From Cupriavidus plantarum (GTDB lineage: Bacteria; Pseudomonadota; Gammaproteobacteria; Burkholderiales; Burkholderiaceae): a stretch of 64,000 bases of DNA. Location of the stretch: positions 1-64,000 of the forward strand of contig NZ_CAJPUX010000009.1 of NCBI RefSeq assembly GCF_905397285.1, written 5' to 3'. The stretch's first letter is position 1, and the number at the start of each line of letters is the position of its first letter. This document shows, in pieces, positions 8,272 through 15,953 of this stretch. A model generated the notes under the pieces. That model searched no databases. It was not told the DNA's origin and saw only the letters and a program-made list of their open reading frames with translations. The translations under genes were made by a program, and so were the position numbers.

Positions 8272-9063
8272 ATGGCGATGCGACCCAACTCTCCCGCCAT
8301 GCTGCGGGTCTGGCAACTGCTGGTCCTCGTCGTGATCCTGCTGGCGTGGCACCTCGCCACGCGCTCGCAGCAGGTGGCGTTCTTCTTTGGCGAACCCCTG
8401 ATGGTGGCCCAGCGCATCTGGAGCTGGTTCATCACTGAAGGCGATATCTACAGGCACCTCGGCGTGACGCTGATCGAGACCGTGCTCGCGTTCGGCATCG
8501 GTACCGTGGCGGGTCTCGGCGTGGGACTGTGGCTCGCCCTGAGCCCGATGACGGCAGCCGTGCTGGATCCCTACGTCAAGGCGATGAACTCGATGCCGCG
8601 CGTGATCCTGGCGCCGATCTTCGCGGTCTGGTTCGGCCTCGGTATCTGGTCGAAGGTCGCGCTGGCCGTCACGCTGGTGTTCTTCATCGTGTTCTTCAAC
8701 GTCTACCAGGGGGTCAAGGAAGTGAGCCCCGTGGTATTGGCCAACGCGCGCATGCTCGGCGCCAATCGCCAGCAACTGCTGCGCCACGTCTATCTGCCGA
8801 GCGCGACGAGCTGGGTATTCTCGTCGCTGCATACGTCGGTGGGCCTCGCGTTCGTGGGCGCGGTGGTCGGCGAGTATCTGGGTTCGGCCAGCGGCGTCGG
8901 CTATCTGATCCTGCAGGCGGAGGGGACGTTCGACATCAACACCGTGTTCGCGGGCATCGTCGTGCTGACCGCGTTCGCGCTGGTGCTGGACGGGATCGTC
9001 AGCCTGTTCGAGAAGCGGCTCATGAAGTGGCAGCCGCGGAGCGGGGAGACCGAAAAGCTCTGA
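8272..9063 (+). CDS. ABC transporter permease (NitT/TauT type)
   Basis: Inner-membrane permease of 263 aa with about six predicted hydrophobic segments. The first is LRVWQLLVLVVILLAWHLA near the N-terminus. The cytoplasmic EAA-type loop that contacts the ATPase is seen as NARMLGANRQQLLRHVYLPS. Two bases separate it from the ATPase gene, so the three genes form one operon. It completes the importer; no regulator specific to it is evident. Confidence 0.93.
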   Translation: MAMRPNSPAMLRVWQLLVLVVILLAWHLATRSQQVAFFFGEPLMVAQRIWSWFITEGDIYRHLGVTLIETVLAFGIGTVAGLGVGLWLALSPMTAAVLDPYVKAMNSMPRVILAPIFAVWFGLGIWSKVALAVTLVFFIVFFNVYQGVKEVSPVVLANARMLGANRQQLLRHVYLPSATSWVFSSLHTSVGLAFVGAVVGEYLGSASGVGYLILQAEGTFDINTVFAGIVVLTAFALVLDGIVSLFEKRLMKWQPRSGETEKL

Positions 9064-9117
9064 CCGGTCCCCTCGTCCTCCGTCACTGCGTTATTGCGTC
9101 GTTGGATAGATGCGTAT

Positions 9118-10095
9118 TTATGACGGGATGATGACGATCTTGCCCGTCACCTTGCGCGCCTCCATGTCCTTGAGCGCCTGCGGGGCCTGCTCGAGCGGGT
9201 AGCGCGCCGAAATATGCGGGCGGATCTTGCCTTCCTTCATCCAGCCCAGCATCTGCGCCATATTGGCCTGATTGTGCTTCGGCTCGCGGCGCGCGAAGTC
9301 GCCCCAGAACACGCCCACGAGCGATGCGCCCTTGAGTAGCGCGAGATTCAGCGGCATCTTCGGAATCTCGCCATTGGCGAAGCCGACCACGAGGTAGCGG
9401 CCGCGCCAGGCGATGGACCGGAAGGCAGGCTCCGCGTAGACGCCGCCCACCGGATCGTAGATGACGTCCGGACCCTTGCCGTCGGTCAGCGCCTTGATGC
9501 GCTCGCGCAGATCTTCGGTCGTGTAGTTGATGACCGCATCGGCGCCATGTTCCTTGCAGACTGCGAGCTTCTCGTCCGTGGACGCCGCGGCGATCACGCG
9601 CGCGCCGATCGCCTTGCCGATCTCGATGGCCGCCAGTCCCACGCCGCCCGCCGCGCCAAGCACGAGCATCGTTTCGCCGGCCTTGAGTTCGCCGCGATCG
9701 ACCACCGCGTGGTGCGACGTGCCGTACGTCAGCGTGAACGCGGCCGCGGTTTCGAAGTCGATGCCCGGCGGCATCGGCACCACGGACGCCGCCTTGGCGC
9801 GCGCCTGGGAGGCGAACGCGCCATTGCCGAGGTAAGCGATGACCGCATCGCCGGGCTTCACGTGCGTGACACCGGCGCCCACCGCATTGACCACGCCGGC
9901 GAGCTCGGAGCCCGGGGAGAAGGGCAGCTCGGGCTTGGCCTGGTACTTGTTCTGGATGATCAGCACGTCGGGGAAGTTCACGCCGGCCGCCTTCACGTCG
10001 ATGATGACCTCGCCGTCGCCGGGCACGAAGTCCGGCAGCGTTTCGAGGACGAGCGAATCGGGCGGGCCCCAGGCCTTGCACAGTACGGCTTTCAT
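9118..10095 (-). CDS. NADPH:quinone oxidoreductase-like, medium-chain dehydrogenase/reductase
   Basis: A 325-aa zinc-free member of the medium-chain dehydrogenase/reductase superfamily, close to quinone oxidoreductases. The N-terminal GroES-like domain starts MKAVLCKAWGPPDSL. The Rossmann nucleotide-binding motif is VLGAAGGVGLAAIEIG, followed by DGKGPDVIYDPVGG. Catalytic zinc ligands of true alcohol dehydrogenases are absent. CGGAGAC sits upstream of the chosen ATG. It is monocistronic and divergent from surE; the 151-base gap between them holds both promoters. The physiological substrate is unknown. Confidence 0.88.
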   Translation of the reverse strand: MKAVLCKAWGPPDSLVLETLPDFVPGDGEVIIDVKAAGVNFPDVLIIQNKYQAKPELPFSPGSELAGVVNAVGAGVTHVKPGDAVIAYLGNGAFASQARAKAASVVPMPPGIDFETAAAFTLTYGTSHHAVVDRGELKAGETMLVLGAAGGVGLAAIEIGKAIGARVIAAASTDEKLAVCKEHGADAVINYTTEDLRERIKALTDGKGPDVIYDPVGGVYAEPAFRSIAWRGRYLVVGFANGEIPKMPLNLALLKGASLVGVFWGDFARREPKHNQANMAQMLGWMKEGKIRPHISARYPLEQAPQALKDMEARKVTGKIVIIPS

Positions 10096-10233
10096 GTTGT
10101 CTCCGGAGTGGTGGTGAGTCGTGTGCCGGTGCGGCGTGCGGGAAAGTGTAACGCAAAAAAGCACGGTCGTTCTGTTTGCCGATATGCCGCATTTTTGGGC
10201 CGCTTTGGGGCATGCCGCGCCGCTTCGCTCGGG

Positions 10234-10246
10234 TACAATCGCGGCC
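10234..10246 (+). promoter_or_regulatory. -10 element placing surE transcription start at its ATG (leaderless)
   Basis: TACAAT at 10234-10239 lies seven bases before the surE ATG at 10247. Sigma70 transcription usually starts six to eight bases after the -10, so the mRNA would begin at or next to the ATG. No Shine-Dalgarno precedes this ATG, which fits leaderless translation. No good -35 is evident. Confidence 0.5.
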
Positions 10247-11032
10247 ATGCATATCCTTCTCGCCAACGACGACGGTTACCTCGCGCCCGGCCTGGCGGCG
10301 CTGCACGCCGCATTGACGCCGCTCGCGCGCGTCACGGTCATCGCACCGGAACAGAACCACAGCGGCGCCTCGAATTCGCTGACCCTGCAGCGTCCACTGT
10401 CGGTGTTCGAGGCGCGCGAGGGCGTGCAAAAGGGCTTCCGTTTTCTCAATGGCACGCCGACGGACTGCGTACACGTCGCGCTCACTGGCCTGTTGGAAGA
10501 CCGGCCGGACCTCGTGGTGTCGGGCATCAACCAGGGCCAGAACATGGGCGAGGACGTGCTGTACTCCGGCACGGTCGCCGCCGCCATCGAAGGGTATCTG
10601 TTCGGCATTCCGTCGATCGCGTTCTCGCAGGTCGACAAGGGCTGGGAACACCTCGATGCCGCCGCGCGTATCGCACGGGACGTCGTGGAGCATGTCATCT
10701 CTTCGCCGCCATCGTTTGCCGCGCCTGCGGGGGGATCGGCCTCGCCGTTCCTGTTGAACGTGAACATTCCGAATCTGCCGTACGAGCACCTGCGCGGCCT
10801 GCGCGCGACGCGCCTGGGCAAGCGGCATCCGTCGCAGCCCGTGATCACGCAAGTGAATCCGCGCGGCGATACGAACTATTGGATCGGTCCGGCCGGCGAT
10901 GCGCTCGACGCCAGCGAGGGGACCGACTTCCACGCGGTCGCCGAGGGGTTCGTCTCCATCACGCCGCTGCAGCTCGATCTCACGCATCGCGCCCAGCTCG
11001 CGCAGCTCGGACAATGGCTGGAGCGCAATTGA
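10247..11032 (+). CDS. surE: 5'/3'-nucleotidase, stationary-phase survival protein SurE
   Basis: Metal-dependent nucleoside monophosphatase of 261 aa. It has the N-terminal metal motif LLANDDGYLAPG with the paired Asp, the catalytic SGINQGQNMGEDVLYSGTVA segment, and full family length. It heads surE-pcm-nlpD-rpoS, the same order as in E. coli, and is linked to survival in stationary phase. The start has no Shine-Dalgarno; TACAAT seven bases upstream suggests a leaderless message. Confidence 0.97.
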   Translation: MHILLANDDGYLAPGLAALHAALTPLARVTVIAPEQNHSGASNSLTLQRPLSVFEAREGVQKGFRFLNGTPTDCVHVALTGLLEDRPDLVVSGINQGQNMGEDVLYSGTVAAAIEGYLFGIPSIAFSQVDKGWEHLDAAARIARDVVEHVISSPPSFAAPAGGSASPFLLNVNIPNLPYEHLRGLRATRLGKRHPSQPVITQVNPRGDTNYWIGPAGDALDASEGTDFHAVAEGFVSITPLQLDLTHRAQLAQLGQWLERN

Positions 11033-11060
11033 GCCGCGCGCCTGTCCGGAGCGCGGTCGC

Positions 11061-12026
11061 ATGACGACGCCGCGGCGAACCCGCTTTCCTCTTCCGCTCG
11101 ACGCGGTGGTCGAGCGCAAGCCCGCGCCCGAGCGCACCGCGGGCATGCCGGCGATCGATGCCGCGCGCAAGGCCGCGGTGCCCATCGTGCCCGCGGCACA
11201 GACGCCGCCGAATGCGCTCAAGCCGCTCAGTTCCGCCATCACCGCCTCGGCGATGCAGCGCGGACGCAAGCCCGCGTTGTCATCCACGCCGCAGCCCGTT
11301 GCGCCGGGGAGTGCCGTCGAAGCGCGGACCTCGGCCGCGACGGCGGGCGGCGGGGGCATGGCCTCCGATCGCGCGCGCGGGGCGCTCACCGCGCGGCTGC
11401 GTGCCTCGGGTATCCGCGACGAGCGCGTGCTGCGCGCCATCGGCACCGTGCCGCGCCATCTGTTCATGGAGCCCGGTCTCGCCTCGCAGGCCTATGAGGA
11501 TGCGGCGCTGCCGATCGGGCATCAGCAGACCATTTCCAAGCCTTCCGTGGTGGCCCGCATGATCGAGCTGCTGCGCGAAGGACTCCCGCCGGACCAGCCG
11601 CTCGCGCGCGTGCTGGAGATCGGCACCGGTTGCGGGTATCAGGCGGCCGTGCTGAGCCTCGCCGCCGAGGAAGTTTTCTCGATCGAACGCATTCGCCCGC
11701 TGCACGAGCAGGCCAAGGCGAACCTGCGGCCGCTACGCCTGCCTAACGTGCGGCTGCATTACGGCGACGGCATGCTGGGGTTGCCGCAGGCGGCGCCGTT
11801 CTCGTCGATCATTCTCGCGGCCGCGGGCATGGAGGTGCCCGAAGCCCTGCTGGAGCAGCTCGCGATCGGCGGCAGGCTGATCGCACCGGTGGCGGTGCCC
11901 GCGGGGGCGGGCGGCCAGGGCGGCGCGCAGCAGTTGCTGCTGATCGAGCGCCTCAACCGGCATCGCTTTCATCGAACCGCGCTTGAAGCTGTTTTCTTTG
12001 TGCCCTTAAAATCGGGCACCATCTGA
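11061..12026 (+). CDS. pcm: protein-L-isoaspartate O-methyltransferase
   Basis: Repairs isoaspartyl residues in aged proteins by SAM-dependent methylation. The enzyme domain starts near residue 100 (RARGALTARLRASGI). It contains the SAM motif VLEIGTGCGYQAAVL and the upstream substrate segment SQAYEDAALPIGHQQTISKP. The 321-aa frame carries about 100 extra Pro/Arg/Ala-rich residues before this domain; the E. coli enzyme is 208 aa. An internal ATG at 11358, preceded by GGCGGGGGC, would give a 222-aa enzyme of normal length, so either start or both may be used. It overlaps nothing and lies 28 bases after surE. Confidence 0.93.
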   Translation: MTTPRRTRFPLPLDAVVERKPAPERTAGMPAIDAARKAAVPIVPAAQTPPNALKPLSSAITASAMQRGRKPALSSTPQPVAPGSAVEARTSAATAGGGGMASDRARGALTARLRASGIRDERVLRAIGTVPRHLFMEPGLASQAYEDAALPIGHQQTISKPSVVARMIELLREGLPPDQPLARVLEIGTGCGYQAAVLSLAAEEVFSIERIRPLHEQAKANLRPLRLPNVRLHYGDGMLGLPQAAPFSSIILAAAGMEVPEALLEQLAIGGRLIAPVAVPAGAGGQGGAQQLLLIERLNRHRFHRTALEAVFFVPLKSGTI

Positions 12027-12034
12027 GTCGAACT

Positions 12035-12949
12035 ATGCACAACAACGTGAAATCGGAACATTTCGCTCGCGCAGGACAGGTTCTCGTCGTCACCGCCATG
12101 GCCGCGCTGCTCGGCGCATGCGCCAACTCGCCCATGCCTGGCCCCGCGCCGGTGGTCGATCGCACATCCACGTCGGGCGCGCCGGCCGCCGCCGCGGCGC
12201 TCGAACCGGCGCCGCCGGGGTACTATCGCGTGAAGCGCGGCGATACGCTCTATCGCATCGCGCTGGAGAACGGCCAGTCGTATCGCGATGTCGCGGGCTG
12301 GAACAATCTCGGCAACGTGAACCAGATCGAGGTGGGTCAACTGTTGCGCGTGGTGCCGCCGAGCGCGGATCCGAACGCGGCCGCTGGCGTGGCCACCGTG
12401 CCGATCAATTCGGGCAGCGTGCAGGCGCAGCCGATCGACGCCTCGCGTCCGGTCGGTACGCCGATGTCCGCGGCGTCGGCTGCGCCCGCGACGCCGGCCG
12501 CCGCGGCGGCATCGGCGCCTGCCGCGGCAGCGGCATCGGCGTCGTCAGCGGCGCCTTCATCGGCATCGTCGGCGGTTGCCGACGGATCGATCCGGATGGC
12601 ATGGCCGGCGACGGGTCAGCTCATCGGAAAGTTCGATGAAAAGGGCAACAAGGGCATCGATATTGCTGGCAAGAAGGGTGATCCCGTACTCGCCGCGGAG
12701 GAAGGTAAGGTGATTCACGTAGGCCCCTTGCGCGGCTACGGGAATCTTGTCATCATCAAACACAACGAAACGTATCTCACCGCATACGGGCACAACGACA
12801 AGGTGCTGGTGGCAGAGCAATCAACGGTCCGCAAGGGCCAGAAGATTGCCGAAATGGGTAACAGCGATACTGACAGGGTCAAGCTGCACTTCGAGGTTCG
12901 AAAGAACGGAAAACCGGTCGATCCAATGCGGTATCTGCCGCCACAGTGA
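12035..12949 (+). CDS. nlpD: LysM and LytM-domain lipoprotein, NlpD-type amidase activator
   Basis: Outer-membrane lipoprotein of 304 aa. The lipobox is LLGAC near residue 28. A LysM peptidoglycan-binding domain follows at about 64-108 (YRVKRGDTLYRIALENGQSY). Next comes an Ala/Ser/Pro low-complexity linker, then a LytM (M23) domain from about 195. The LytM core reads NKGIDIAGKKGDPV and YGHND, lacking the zinc His set of active M23 peptidases exactly as in E. coli NlpD. It is therefore expected to activate a cell-division amidase, not to cut peptidoglycan itself. It lies eight bases after pcm and six before rpoS; rpoS promoters often lie inside nlpD. Confidence 0.93.
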   Translation: MHNNVKSEHFARAGQVLVVTAMAALLGACANSPMPGPAPVVDRTSTSGAPAAAAALEPAPPGYYRVKRGDTLYRIALENGQSYRDVAGWNNLGNVNQIEVGQLLRVVPPSADPNAAAGVATVPINSGSVQAQPIDASRPVGTPMSAASAAPATPAAAAASAPAAAAASASSAAPSSASSAVADGSIRMAWPATGQLIGKFDEKGNKGIDIAGKKGDPVLAAEEGKVIHVGPLRGYGNLVIIKHNETYLTAYGHNDKVLVAEQSTVRKGQKIAEMGNSDTDRVKLHFEVRKNGKPVDPMRYLPPQ

Positions 12950-12955
12950 GGTTTC

Positions 12956-14125
12956 ATGCCACGCCAGAAAACTGTTTCATCCGGAGTTGTCAGCAGGACC
13001 CGTCGTCCCAAGCAGCCGGACGGAAAGGCTGGCGTGGCGACGCAGGCTGACGACGCCGTCGGCGAAGGCGTAGTCGCCGCGATCGACCCTGAGATGTTCG
13101 ACGGCGATCCTGCCGCCGAAATGGTGCCCGCGACCGACGAGCCGATTACCGCGGTAGCGCGCGCGGGCCTCCGTGAGGAGCCGGTGGCCGAAGAGGACGA
13201 CGACGAGGACGAGGAAGACGAGGATGAAGAGGGCGGGGCCGAACCCGCCGCCGAACCCGACGACTTCAAGACGGTCCTGCATACCGAACTCGCCGCCGAC
13301 ACGGTCCAGCACTATCTCAATCGCATCAGCATCAAGCCGCTGCTCTCCGCACCGGAAGAGCTGCATTTCTCGACGCTCGCGAAGGAAGGCGACTTCTCCG
13401 CGCGCCAGGTCATGATCGAGCGCAACCTGCGTCTCGTGGTCAGCATCGCGAAGGGCTATCTCAATCGCGGTGTGCCGCTGCTCGACCTGATCGAGGAAGG
13501 CAACCTTGGCCTGATGCATGCGATCGAAAAATTCGATCCGTCGCGTGGCTTCCGTTTTTCGACGTATGCCACATGGTGGATCCGTCAGAGCATCGAGCGC
13601 GCCATCATGAACCAGGCGCGCACGGTCCGCCTGCCCGTGCACGTGATTCGCGAACTGAATCAGGTCCTGCGCGCCAAGCGCCACCTCGAGAAGGGTGGCA
13701 CCGATGGCCGCGACGCGAGTCTCGAGGACATCGCGCATCTCCTCGGCAAGACGCCGGACGAGGTGCAGGACGTGCTGGCACTCAACGAACATACCACCTC
13801 GCTCGATACGCCGTTCGATCTCGACCCGGGCTCGAGCCTGCTGGACTTCCTCTCCGACGAGCACAATGCCGCGCCGGATCAGGAGGTCGCTCACCGCGAG
13901 CTGGAAAACCTGATGAAGCTCTGGCTGGCCCGTCTGTCGGAGAAGCATCGCTATGTGGTGGAGCGCCGTTTCGGCCTCAACCACATCGAGCCGGCCACGC
14001 TCGAAGAGCTGGCCGAGGAAATGGGTCTGACGCGCGAACGCGTGCGCCAGATCCAGCAGGAAGCGCTGGTCAAGCTCAAGCGGCATTTCGCCTCGCAAGG
14101 TGTACGCAAGGACGCCGTTTTATGA
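12956..14125 (+). CDS. rpoS: RNA polymerase sigma factor RpoS
   Basis: General stress and stationary-phase sigma factor. From about residue 101 the protein matches group 2 sigma factors: region 1.2 (DTVQHYLNRIS), region 2 with NLRLVVSIAKGYLNRG and FSTYATWWIRQSIERAI, region 3, and region 4 with LEELAEEMGLTRERVRQIQ. At 389 aa it is longer than E. coli RpoS (330 aa). The extra is an N-terminal extension of about 100 residues with a very acidic run at about 80-96. Placement after nlpD supports RpoS, not RpoD. Its stop overlaps the next gene by four bases. Confidence 0.96.
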   Translation: MPRQKTVSSGVVSRTRRPKQPDGKAGVATQADDAVGEGVVAAIDPEMFDGDPAAEMVPATDEPITAVARAGLREEPVAEEDDDEDEEDEDEEGGAEPAAEPDDFKTVLHTELAADTVQHYLNRISIKPLLSAPEELHFSTLAKEGDFSARQVMIERNLRLVVSIAKGYLNRGVPLLDLIEEGNLGLMHAIEKFDPSRGFRFSTYATWWIRQSIERAIMNQARTVRLPVHVIRELNQVLRAKRHLEKGGTDGRDASLEDIAHLLGKTPDEVQDVLALNEHTTSLDTPFDLDPGSSLLDFLSDEHNAAPDQEVAHRELENLMKLWLARLSEKHRYVVERRFGLNHIEPATLEELAEEMGLTRERVRQIQQEALVKLKRHFASQGVRKDAVL

Positions 14126-14964
14126 CCCCTGTGCTGGTATTCGACATCGAGACCATTCCCGATGTCGCCGGCCTGCGCCGTTTGCATGACCATCCCGCAT
14201 CGATGAGCGACGCCGAAGTCGCCGAGCATGCGTTTGCCGCCCGCCGGGAGAAGACCGGCGCCGACTTCCTGCCGCATCATTTGCAGCGCGTCGCCGCGAT
14301 TTCCTGCGTGCTGCGCCGCACGCAGCGTGACGGCTCGGCAAGCTTCCACGTGGGCTCGCTCGGTACGGTCGCGGACACCGAAGCCACGCTGATCCAGAAG
14401 TTCTACGAACTCATTGCGCGCTACAGCCCGCAGCTCGTGTCGTGGAACGGTGGCGGTTTCGATCTGCCCGTGCTGCACTATCGCGGCCTCGTCAACGGCG
14501 TGGCCGCCCCGCGCTATTGGGAGATGGGCGAAGGCCGCGACGACGATAGCCGCGACTTCAAGTGGAACAACTACATCAGCCGCTATCACATGCGGCATCT
14601 GGACCTGATGGATCTGCTGGCGATGTATCAGCCGCGCGCGAGCGCGCCGCTGGACGACCTCGCCAAGCTGTGCGGTTTCCCGGGCAAGCTCGGCATGGAC
14701 GGCAGCAAGGTGTGGGAGGCCTATCAGGGCGGCCAGCTCGACGCGATTCGCGCGTACTGCGAGACGGACGTCGTCAACACCTACCTCGTGTATTGCCGCT
14801 TCCAGCTGATGCGCGGCGGCCTGTCCCCGCGCGAGTTCGACCGCGAAGTCGCCTTCGTGCAGGAGTCGCTCGCGGAGCTGCCGGGCGAGCAGTGGATGGA
14901 ATACCTCCGCGCGTTCCAGCTGCGTCCGCTGACCGAAGAGGCCGAGGACGAAGATTCGTTCTGA
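14122..14964 (+). CDS. predicted 3'-5' exonuclease (PolB-like DEDDy)
   Basis: A 280-aa protein with the DEDDy exonuclease fold found in the proofreading domain of family B polymerases. Exo I is FDIETIPD near the N-terminus, Exo II is VSWNGGGFDLPVL at about residue 107, and Exo III is YCETDVVNTYLVY at about 211. Standalone proteins of this type are predicted nucleases of unknown biological role. The ATG overlaps the rpoS stop (ATGA), so it is translationally coupled to the stress sigma factor. That coupling suggests a role in stress or stationary-phase nucleic acid processing. Confidence 0.88.
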   Translation: MTPVLVFDIETIPDVAGLRRLHDHPASMSDAEVAEHAFAARREKTGADFLPHHLQRVAAISCVLRRTQRDGSASFHVGSLGTVADTEATLIQKFYELIARYSPQLVSWNGGGFDLPVLHYRGLVNGVAAPRYWEMGEGRDDDSRDFKWNNYISRYHMRHLDLMDLLAMYQPRASAPLDDLAKLCGFPGKLGMDGSKVWEAYQGGQLDAIRAYCETDVVNTYLVYCRFQLMRGGLSPREFDREVAFVQESLAELPGEQWMEYLRAFQLRPLTEEAEDEDSF

Positions 14965-14968
14965 CCGT

Positions 14969-15856
14969 CTATCGCTGGATATCCACGCTCAGGTGAATCG
15001 GCTGATGGTCCGAGTTTGGCGTATCGCCATTCACCTCGCAACGCCTCACCGCATCCCGCAGATCTTCTGTCACGAACACGAAGTCGCATGCGAAAGGCGG
15101 TTCGTTCCATTGCTCGCGATCGTATAGCGCGCAGGTCGGCGCATGCGGCTGACCCGGATGCGCATGCACCCAGGCATCGACCCAGTTCGTCGCGCCATTG
15201 GCGTCGTTGTCGTCCGCATAGGGCTCGAGCATGCGGCGGTAGGCCACATCATCCACCTTGCTGTTGAAGTCTCCGCAGAGAATCGCCCGCGTGGGGCGCG
15301 GCTCGGGCATGAACGGCCCCGGTCCTTTCTCGTTGCGGCCGGGCTGCCGCGCATGCGCGCACGCTTCCGCATGCCACCCGCGCAGCGCCTCGGCCTGCGC
15401 CGCGCGCTGCAAGGCCGAGTAGTACTCGAGGTGAGTCGTGATGACGCGCACAGGATAGGGCGCGTTCGGCAAGCCCGCCTCGACCGTGACCTCGAGCGCG
15501 ACGCGCGGCATCGACGGCACGCCTGGGTCCGCGGGCCACGGCAGCGCGTGCCGGAAGACCTCGCGCACGGGCAGTCGCGTGGCGATGACATTGCCGAACT
15601 GCCGCGGCGCGCCATCGTTGCCAAAGCGGTCCACGCCCGGCGCGAACAGGATGCGATAGCCGGGCAGCAGCGCGGCGAGTTCCGCCACCTGATCGGGCTG
15701 CGGTCCACCGGCCATGTCGGTGAACCCGCGCGTGATTTCCTGCAGGCAGATCACGTCGGCATCGGCCATCTCGCGCAGCGTGGCCACCGTGCGCGCCAGA
15801 TCGACCCTGCCATCCGCGCCGCGGCCCCATTGCACGTTCCAATTCAGTAGTTCCAT
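14969..15856 (-). CDS. endonuclease/exonuclease/phosphatase family protein
   Basis: A 295-aa Mg-dependent phosphodiesterase-fold protein. The family motifs are all present: NWNVQWG near the start, the catalytic Glu in CLQEITRG, CGDFNSK, and the C-terminal SDHQPIHL. There is no signal peptide, so it acts in the cytoplasm. The ATG at 15856 has GGAGGGAG upstream and is preferred over the TTG at 15874. It converges on the exonuclease gene with only four bases between stops, and is divergent from rlmD. The substrate (DNA, RNA or lipid phosphate) is unknown. Confidence 0.9.
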   Translation of the reverse strand: MELLNWNVQWGRGADGRVDLARTVATLREMADADVICLQEITRGFTDMAGGPQPDQVAELAALLPGYRILFAPGVDRFGNDGAPRQFGNVIATRLPVREVFRHALPWPADPGVPSMPRVALEVTVEAGLPNAPYPVRVITTHLEYYSALQRAAQAEALRGWHAEACAHARQPGRNEKGPGPFMPEPRPTRAILCGDFNSKVDDVAYRRMLEPYADDNDANGATNWVDAWVHAHPGQPHAPTCALYDREQWNEPPFACDFVFVTEDLRDAVRRCEVNGDTPNSDHQPIHLSVDIQR

Positions 15857-15953
15857 CCCGCCATCTCCCTCCAATGCCTCGTCCAGTGTCGTTCGCGCGC
15901 CGCGACTGGACTACAATCGCGCTTTCGCAAAACAATACGCCAGGTCCCCGCAG

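Noticed and set aside
6268..9063. Treating the ABC importer as part of the CoA-transferase operon.
   Set aside because: A hairpin terminator at 6325-6367 separates them, so joint function is possible but not supported.
9083..11467. A 794-aa open frame on the minus strand across the oxidoreductase, surE and pcm genes.
   Set aside because: It runs in a different frame opposite well-conserved surE and pcm. Long antisense frames are expected at this GC content, and the translation is Arg-rich with no family features.
12035..12949. Reading the M23 domain gene as an active peptidoglycan endopeptidase.
   Set aside because: The zinc-binding His of active M23 enzymes is missing (NKGIDIAG, YGHND), just as in NlpD, so it is called an activator.
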